A DNA stretch of 10,617 bases, taken from NCBI GenBank assembly GCA_902772795.1, contig CACYBZ010000323.1, positions 1 to 10,617 on the forward strand, read 5' to 3'. The notes beneath the pieces are model-generated. The model ran no database searches. It was not told the DNA's origin and saw only the letters and a program-made list of their open reading frames with translations. How positions within the stretch are numbered: position 1 is the stretch's first letter; every line of letters begins with the position of its first letter. Positions 6,746 to 10,617 of the stretch are shown piece by piece. The position numbers were made by a program, and so were the translations under genes. This stretch comes from an uncultured Ruminococcus sp. GTDB taxonomy: Bacteria > Bacillota > Clostridia > Oscillospirales > Acutalibacteraceae.

Positions 6746-7147
6746 ATGTATGAAAATAATGTCTTAAAGACAGCAGTAGCGGTTATGATAGGAGTAATAT
6801 GCGGAATATTTTTCTGTACATTGTTGATGGTATTGACGGCATGGCTGTTGGTGAAAATCGGAAAGTTACCGTTGAACACAGCATATATACTTATGCAGAT
6901 TATCGGGGCATTAGCCGCATTTGTGGGAAGTTATGTAGCGGTTCGGATACATAAAAGTAACGGTCTGATTATCGGAATGATTACAGCATTGGTAATGTTT
7001 GTGATTGTTTTTACAGTGGGGTGGATTATCTGTTTAGACAATATTTCCTTGACAGCCATCACGAAACTGACAGCTATGCTTTGTGCAGGAGCTTTGGGCG
7101 GAATATTGTCGGTCAACAAAAAGAAAAGACTGTCAGCATATCATTAA
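6746..7147 (+). CDS. Small four-helix membrane protein, TIGR04086-like
   Basis: The 133-residue product is almost wholly hydrophobic, with four predicted helices near residues 8-34, 43-67, 72-95 and 102-124. Small-residue packing (GVICGIFF, GALAAFVGSYVA, GALGGILSVNKKKR) and a short basic C-terminus are typical of the TIGR04086 family of small membrane proteins found in Firmicutes, whose function is unknown. Length fits that family. GGAGG at 6732-6736 is nine bases before the ATG. The gene stands alone, between the operon terminator and repeat copy 2, and converges with the minus-strand operon. Membrane location is certain; the family name is a judgement from pattern. Confidence 0.82.
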   Translation: MYENNVLKTAVAVMIGVICGIFFCTLLMVLTAWLLVKIGKLPLNTAYILMQIIGALAAFVGSYVAVRIHKSNGLIIGMITALVMFVIVFTVGWIICLDNISLTAITKLTAMLCAGALGGILSVNKKKRLSAYH

Positions 7148-7155
7148 AGGGAATA

Positions 7156-7240
7156 GTTTAAGGGCGTTGTCCTTAAAAATCCCATCAGGGGATTTTCCCC
7201 TGAACCCCACAAGCCTTTGAAAAGGCTTGACCGAAACTTT
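7156..7240 (+). repeat. Three-hairpin intergenic repeat, copy 2
   Basis: The element starts with the same GTTTAAGGGCGTTG as copy 1, eight bases after the stop of the preceding gene. Hairpin 1 is 7159-7165 with 7169-7175 (one G-T wobble). Hairpin 2 is TCAGGGGA (7185-7192) with TCCCCTGA (7196-7203), perfect. Hairpin 3 is CAAGCCTTT (7210-7218) with AAAGGCTTG (7221-7229), perfect. Arm sequences of hairpins 2 and 3 differ from copies 1 and 3 but stay paired. It lies between two convergent genes. Confidence 0.85.
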
Positions 7241-7266
7241 GATGTTTCTTTTCTGAAAATCAGGAG

Positions 7267-7294
7267 AAAGACAGTTGGTCGTCAGCTGTCTTTT
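7267..7294. terminator. Possible bidirectional terminator between convergent genes
   Basis: AAAGACAG (7267-7274) pairs with CTGTCTTT (7286-7293) across an 11-base loop. Read on plus it is followed by a short T-run (7291-7294). Read on minus the distal arm ends in CTTTCTCC, a weaker tract. The right arm overlaps the last codons of the minus-strand gene. It is moderate to weak as a terminator. Confidence 0.45.
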
Positions 7295-8073
7295 ACAGGA
7301 ATAAAGTTTTCAGCGAAGCGGTACTTGTCACGGTTGGTGATGTACAGAAAGCCGATGATACTGAAAACAGTTGCTCCGATTAAATTGACAAACAAGTCTT
7401 TCATGGTGTCATGTAATCCGATATCCAGATATCCTCCTTGTATGGTATATACTGTACCGTTCTGAGCGTAAATCTGTGTTTTTTCAATCCCGTCAATTCT
7501 GACGGGATTGTTTTCTTTCTGTTCATTGAGTTCTACTGAAGCCATATTGCTGACAATCTTGTCTTTCTGCATATCTGTATGAAAATAGATATCCGCTGAA
7601 AACTCAAAGAATTCCCACAGTACTCCGATGGTCATGGAAAAGCAGAATGCCACCAATGCCACATAGACAGGGGATAACCGTAATCGTTTGCTGTTGCGGT
7701 TAAGCAAGTCGATTAAAGAAAAGCCGATACCTGCACAAAGAAATCCGTTGATAATGTGAAGCATGGTATCCCAGAGAGGAATTTTACCATAAAAGTTATT
7801 GATTTCCCCTAATATGGTTGCGGAAAAAATAAAGCAGTAAATCATTGTTTCCAGTACGTTGGGCAGACCTATGTTGAATTTTTCAGAAATCAGCGTCGGC
7901 AAAGTAAACAGCAACAGTGCCACCACGCATAGAAAAGCATTCCACCAGCTTCCCAGTACTAACTGTATTGCCATACTCACAATGACAAGCAGTCGCAATA
8001 TCAGATAGACAGAAAAGAATTTTTTGTTGGTTTTTCTGTATTTATCTTTCATGTGATGGGAAAATTGACGCAT
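7282..8073 (-). CDS. Polytopic membrane protein, DUF2238/YjdF-like
   Basis: The 263-residue product has about six membrane helices, near residues 20-40, 45-62, 74-92, 101-122, 134-153 and 225-246. Polar residues sit in or near the helices in a recognisable set: WDTMLHIINGF (Trp-101, Asp-102, His-106), GVLWEFFEF (Trp-153, Glu-154, Glu-157) and HDTMKDLFVNLIGA (His-221, Asp-222, Asp-226, Asn-230). The last resembles the DTxxDMxxxxIGA motif of YjdF/DUF2238 proteins, whose function is not known. A soluble segment of about 55 residues (165-220), ending in TIQGGYLDIG, lies between the second and third motifs. The ATG at 8073 has only AAAGGTG 12 bases upstream. The next Met (residue 8) has no better site, so the longer form is kept. 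It follows the exporter permease by 41 bases and is probably the third gene of that operon. Confidence 0.72.
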   Translation of the reverse strand: MRQFSHHMKDKYRKTNKKFFSVYLILRLLVIVSMAIQLVLGSWWNAFLCVVALLLFTLPTLISEKFNIGLPNVLETMIYCFIFSATILGEINNFYGKIPLWDTMLHIINGFLCAGIGFSLIDLLNRNSKRLRLSPVYVALVAFCFSMTIGVLWEFFEFSADIYFHTDMQKDKIVSNMASVELNEQKENNPVRIDGIEKTQIYAQNGTVYTIQGGYLDIGLHDTMKDLFVNLIGATVFSIIGFLYITNRDKYRFAENFIPVKDS

Positions 8074-8114
8074 ACAATCTATCGCACCTTTCCGTCAGGG
8101 GGATTGTTCTGCCA

Positions 8115-9746
8115 TTAAACGACCATTTCTTCCAGTAATTTTTCGGATTTGCGGGAACAGTATACGGCAAGAACTATTGTCATAACAAAGAGTATGCCCA
8201 GGATTATCGGAATATACAGATATTGTCCGAGGAAAAAATACAGAACGCCAAGTACAATACCGATAGCAATAGCGACAGCCATATGTAAGAATGTACTCAT
8301 ATTGCCACGCAGTGCCGAAAGTTCATCTTCCCATACCAGTTTGGGGTGCATAGCATCGAAAAGAATACCTGTATATACAGTAATGATGGTAGTCAGTATC
8401 GTGGCGATGATACAAAATAACAACAATACGATATTATCTCCGATAGTGGCACAGCACAGCAGAATAATACCGATAATGGCAGTCGGTAAGGAAAACAGCA
8501 GAGATACCGTTACTTTTACTTTTATCTGCAATTTGTAGGGAATCGGCAGATATTTGAGTAAATCAGCATGGTTACCCTCTCTGGTAAAGGCAGAAGCAGA
8601 AAGTCCGTTCATGGCGGTGACAAGTGCCGTTGCGGTAATTACGGCAATAAAGACAAGAATATCGGGAGCATGAAGACTATAGATGAAGTTATGGAAATCT
8701 CCGCCTTTCCGACTTATCAGCAAGGCAATACCGATAACGGGCAGAATCAAGGTAGGCATAATACAATTGGTGATGTAAGTAGGGGTACGTAACAGGGTTT
8801 TGATTTCTCTGTTAAGACTGGTAGAAAAGACTGTTCTTGTTTTTGCCTTTTTGATTTTGTTTTCGCTGTGTTTTCTGCCTGCCGACATTACCGCTGTCAG
8901 ACCGTGGGCATAAAGCACGGTGAAGAGAAAATACAGTATAACTGCCATAACAAGATGTATCAGGAGAAATATGAGGAAATAGAGAATACTTTGCTGACTG
9001 ATTGCCATACTTAACAGCATAACAGTAAAGAAGACATATTGCATAATGTTCAGAAATACGTTATTGCCGTTGGCAAGGCTGACAATAAAACTTTCTGTGG
9101 TAATATCTTCCAGCTGTAACAGCGAAGCGACGAAAATCAGGGTAAAGACAATTCCGCACATTGCCGAAACAAGATTGACACCTTTTACCGAATGAATTTT
9201 CCTGGCGATACTCATGAAGATAACGGCAAAGAATGCACAATAGAACAGCGGTAAAACAGGTAACAGAACAACACCGCATATACCGAAAAGAATCCCGAAT
9301 ACAGAAAAGCCGTCAGCGAGCATATAGCCGACAAGAATACCGATAATGACCATAAATTCCATGATACTTTCCTGAAGGTAAGCAACAATGAATTTTGACA
9401 TAGCAATTTCTGCGGGTCTGAACGGATAGGGCAGAAGACGGGATAAGTCCATAGAAAAGTACAGCAGACCGCATACGACATTGACACCGAATACAGCACC
9501 GAAAATATTGATGAAATATAAAATGAGTTGCATAGCCTCTGTACCGTTGCCGTTCAAAAGCAGGAGAGCAGTTGTCATAATCTGCGTGAAGTAGCCCACG
9601 ACCACCGCACAGCCGACCATGATACTCGTGCCGATAATGGAAATGACGACTTTCAGACTTTTATGTTTGAAAGGGTCAGCTTCTGCCATAGAGTTTTTCA
9701 GTAAGGCATTGGTCAGGAGATGAATTTTTCCGAAACTTTTACGCAT
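8115..9746 (-). CDS. Large ABC-2 type exporter permease
   Basis: The 543-residue product is a highly hydrophobic membrane subunit with a dozen or more predicted helices in two halves, joined by a basic cytoplasmic stretch (SAGRKHSENKIKKAKTRTVF). Each half opens with a cytoplasmic segment followed by helices. The LLPYPFRPAEIAMSKFI segment (about residues 110-130), and the second-half equivalent HADLLKYLPIPYKLQIKVKV, look like the coupling regions of double-length ABC-2 permeases in Clostridia, so one chain may replace a permease dimer. Three in-frame starts are close together: GTG 9755, ATG 9752 and ATG 9746. I prefer 9746 because AGGTGA (9757-9752 on the minus strand) is five bases upstream of it. 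All three overlap the ATPase gene, which implies translational coupling. It partners with the ATPase at 9739-10476. The substrate is unknown; lipid, peptide or antimicrobial export are all possible. Confidence 0.87.
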   Translation of the reverse strand: MRKSFGKIHLLTNALLKNSMAEADPFKHKSLKVVISIIGTSIMVGCAVVVGYFTQIMTTALLLLNGNGTEAMQLILYFINIFGAVFGVNVVCGLLYFSMDLSRLLPYPFRPAEIAMSKFIVAYLQESIMEFMVIIGILVGYMLADGFSVFGILFGICGVVLLPVLPLFYCAFFAVIFMSIARKIHSVKGVNLVSAMCGIVFTLIFVASLLQLEDITTESFIVSLANGNNVFLNIMQYVFFTVMLLSMAISQQSILYFLIFLLIHLVMAVILYFLFTVLYAHGLTAVMSAGRKHSENKIKKAKTRTVFSTSLNREIKTLLRTPTYITNCIMPTLILPVIGIALLISRKGGDFHNFIYSLHAPDILVFIAVITATALVTAMNGLSASAFTREGNHADLLKYLPIPYKLQIKVKVTVSLLFSLPTAIIGIILLCCATIGDNIVLLLFCIIATILTTIITVYTGILFDAMHPKLVWEDELSALRGNMSTFLHMAVAIAIGIVLGVLYFFLGQYLYIPIILGILFVMTIVLAVYCSRKSEKLLEEMVV

Positions 9747-10476
9747 GGTCATCACCTACTATATTCAGATAGCTTGCCTCCAGTGAAAGACCGCCGTATT
9801 TCTTTTTAAGGTTTTCCACAGTGTCGAAGCAGACGACTTTTCCTTTACGGATAATCACAATTTTATCACAGATTTCCTCAGCGGTATCCAGAACGTGTGT
9901 AGAGAACAGGACACAGTTACCGTTTTCAGCGTGTTCCCGAATCATTTTTTTCAGACGGAATGCGGACTGAGGGTCAAGACCCGTCATAGGTTCATCAAGA
10001 ATCCAGACAGGGGGATTATGAATCAATGCACCTGTTACCATGACTTTCTGTCGTGTACCGTGGGAACAGGAATCAAGGCGGTTAGGCAGAATATTTTCGA
10101 TTTCAAATCGTTTGGTCAGGGTTTCGATGTTTTCTTCTCTGACAGTTTCGTCCAGTTCATAAACGTCCGCCAGAAACTCCAGATATTCCCGACAGGTCAG
10201 TCTTAGCATGAAGTCAGGGTTGTCGGCAGTGTAGCCTATGCATTGTTTGGCTTTTATTCCGTCACCGACTTCGTTGTCACATATTCTGATAGTACCGCCG
10301 TCAGAGGATAAAATACCCGTAAGGCATTTAATCACGGTAGTTTTTCCCGCACCGTTGTCGCCCACGAATCCGATGACTTCTCCTTTGTCTGCGTAAAAGC
10401 TGACGTTATCTACCGCCTTGAAATCCTTACCGTAAATTTTTGTTAGATTTTTGACTTCTACAAGATGTTCACTCAT
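9739..10476 (-). CDS. ABC transporter ATP-binding protein (exporter)
   Basis: This is a 245-residue ATPase. Walker A GDNGAGKTT is at residues 39-47, the signature-like CSHGTRQKV at 137-145 (usual form LSGGQ or YSxGxxQ), Walker B with catalytic Glu VWILDEPMTGLDP at 157-169, and the switch His at 194 (STHVLDTAEE). At the Q-loop the protein reads GYTADNPDFM with no Gln, as in several ABC-2 exporter ATPases. The start is fixed by AAGGAGG (10493-10487 on minus), ten bases before ATG 10476. The frame stays open upstream to 10584, but that part runs through the promoter and repeat copy 3 and has no ribosome binding site. The C-terminus overlaps the permease start. It supplies energy to the permease encoded at 8115-9746. 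It is only distantly similar to the ATPase at 1390-2352, so the two operons are not a recent duplication. Confidence 0.94.
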   Translation of the reverse strand: MSEHLVEVKNLTKIYGKDFKAVDNVSFYADKGEVIGFVGDNGAGKTTVIKCLTGILSSDGGTIRICDNEVGDGIKAKQCIGYTADNPDFMLRLTCREYLEFLADVYELDETVREENIETLTKRFEIENILPNRLDSCSHGTRQKVMVTGALIHNPPVWILDEPMTGLDPQSAFRLKKMIREHAENGNCVLFSTHVLDTAEEICDKIVIIRKGKVVCFDTVENLKKKYGGLSLEASYLNIVGDDHA

Positions 10477-10486
10477 ATATTTTAAA

Positions 10487-10493
10487 CCTCCTT
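10487..10493 (-). promoter_or_regulatory. Ribosome binding site deciding the ATPase start
   Basis: AAGGAGG on the minus strand lies ten bases before ATG 10476 and excludes the longer open frame as the real start. Confidence 0.88.
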
Positions 10494-10502
10494 TAATTAA
10501 TG

Positions 10503-10544
10503 CGTAATTCGTAATTATAGAAAAACCACTTATAGCTATGACAA
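10503..10544 (-). promoter_or_regulatory. Probable promoter of the minus-strand exporter operon
   Basis: On the minus strand TTGTCA (10544-10539) is followed after 19 bases by a perfect TATAAT (10519-10514). The spacer is longer than the ideal 17. Transcription would begin near 10507, giving a leader of about 30 bases. The start region carries a tandem repeat (CGTAATT twice on plus, 10503-10516), which overlaps the -10 hexamer and could be an operator. Confidence 0.55.
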
Positions 10545-10550
10545 TGAAAA

Positions 10551-10617
10551 GTTTTGTCCACTTTTTCAAAAGTGGTGGGGTCAAGGGGCAAAGCCCCTTG
10601 TGGGATTTTTAAGGGCG
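10551..10617 (-). repeat. Three-hairpin intergenic repeat, copy 3 (cut by window edge)
   Basis: Read on minus, the element begins outside the window. Hairpin 1 is only half present (10609-10617). Hairpin 2 is CAAGGGGC (10582-10589) with GCCCCTTG (10593-10600), perfect. Hairpin 3 is CCACTTTT (10558-10565) with AAAAGTGG (10568-10575), perfect. The tail AAAACTTTT.. is shared with copy 1. It ends seven bases upstream of the -35 of the exporter operon. By analogy with copies 1 and 2, another minus-strand gene probably ends just beyond the right edge; this cannot be seen here. Confidence 0.85.

Noticed and set aside
7217..7465. 82-residue plus-strand open frame
   Set aside because: It begins inside hairpin 3 of repeat copy 2 and lies mostly antisense to the DUF2238-like gene, with no binding site.
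8149..8792. Two plus-strand open frames (129 and 74 residues)
   Set aside because: Both are antisense to the large exporter permease, lack ribosome binding sites and have no recognisable composition.
10477..10584. 36-residue N-terminal extension of the minus-strand ATPase
   Set aside because: It runs through the promoter, the ribosome binding site and repeat copy 3. The AAGGAGG before ATG 10476 and the canonical start MSEHLVEVKNLTKIYG decide against it.
1..10617. CRISPR array, tRNA, insertion sequence or phage attachment site
   Set aside because: No evenly spaced direct repeats, no cloverleaf pattern, no transposase or integrase frame and no paired att-like repeats were seen.

Overview
The window looks like chromosomal DNA of a low-to-mid GC Gram-positive anaerobe of the Clostridia. 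A Ruminococcus-like Oscillospiraceae genome is my best guess. This rests on strong AAGGAGG-type ribosome binding sites, an rplQ gene closing a ribosomal protein operon, a BspA-type leucine-rich repeat protein, a Gldg/DUF4340 ABC cluster and a TIGR04086-like membrane protein. The genus is an inference, because no rRNA or other decisive marker is present.

Layout on the plus strand. The 3' part of rplQ (ribosomal protein L17) runs off the left edge and ends in a strong intrinsic terminator. A small LRR_5 (BspA-like) protein without a signal peptide follows (460-1122). Its last codon and stop lie inside the first copy of a three-hairpin intergenic repeat. After a short AT-rich promoter region comes a tight four-gene operon (1390-6576): an ABC ATPase, an ABC-2/GldF-type permease, a GldG-type auxiliary protein that probably starts at TTG, and a membrane-anchored DUF4340 protein. 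Together these look like one ABC machine with two large extracytoplasmic subunits, of unknown substrate. The operon ends in a terminator (6588-6618). A single gene for a four-helix membrane protein (6746-7147) follows, then a second repeat copy.

Layout on the minus strand. From right to left, a second and unrelated ABC exporter operon begins at 10476: ATPase, a large ~543-residue permease whose start overlaps the ATPase gene, and a DUF2238/YjdF-like polytopic membrane protein. It converges on the plus-strand genes near 7282, where a possible bidirectional terminator sits. A third repeat copy (minus strand, cut by the right edge) lies just upstream of this operon's promoter.

The most notable signal is the repeat family. 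The three copies differ in sequence, yet two of the hairpins keep their pairing through compensatory changes, which points to selection on a folded RNA or on palindromic DNA. No CRISPR array, phage, transposase, tRNA or rRNA was seen. No stretch over 300 bases lacks a gene.
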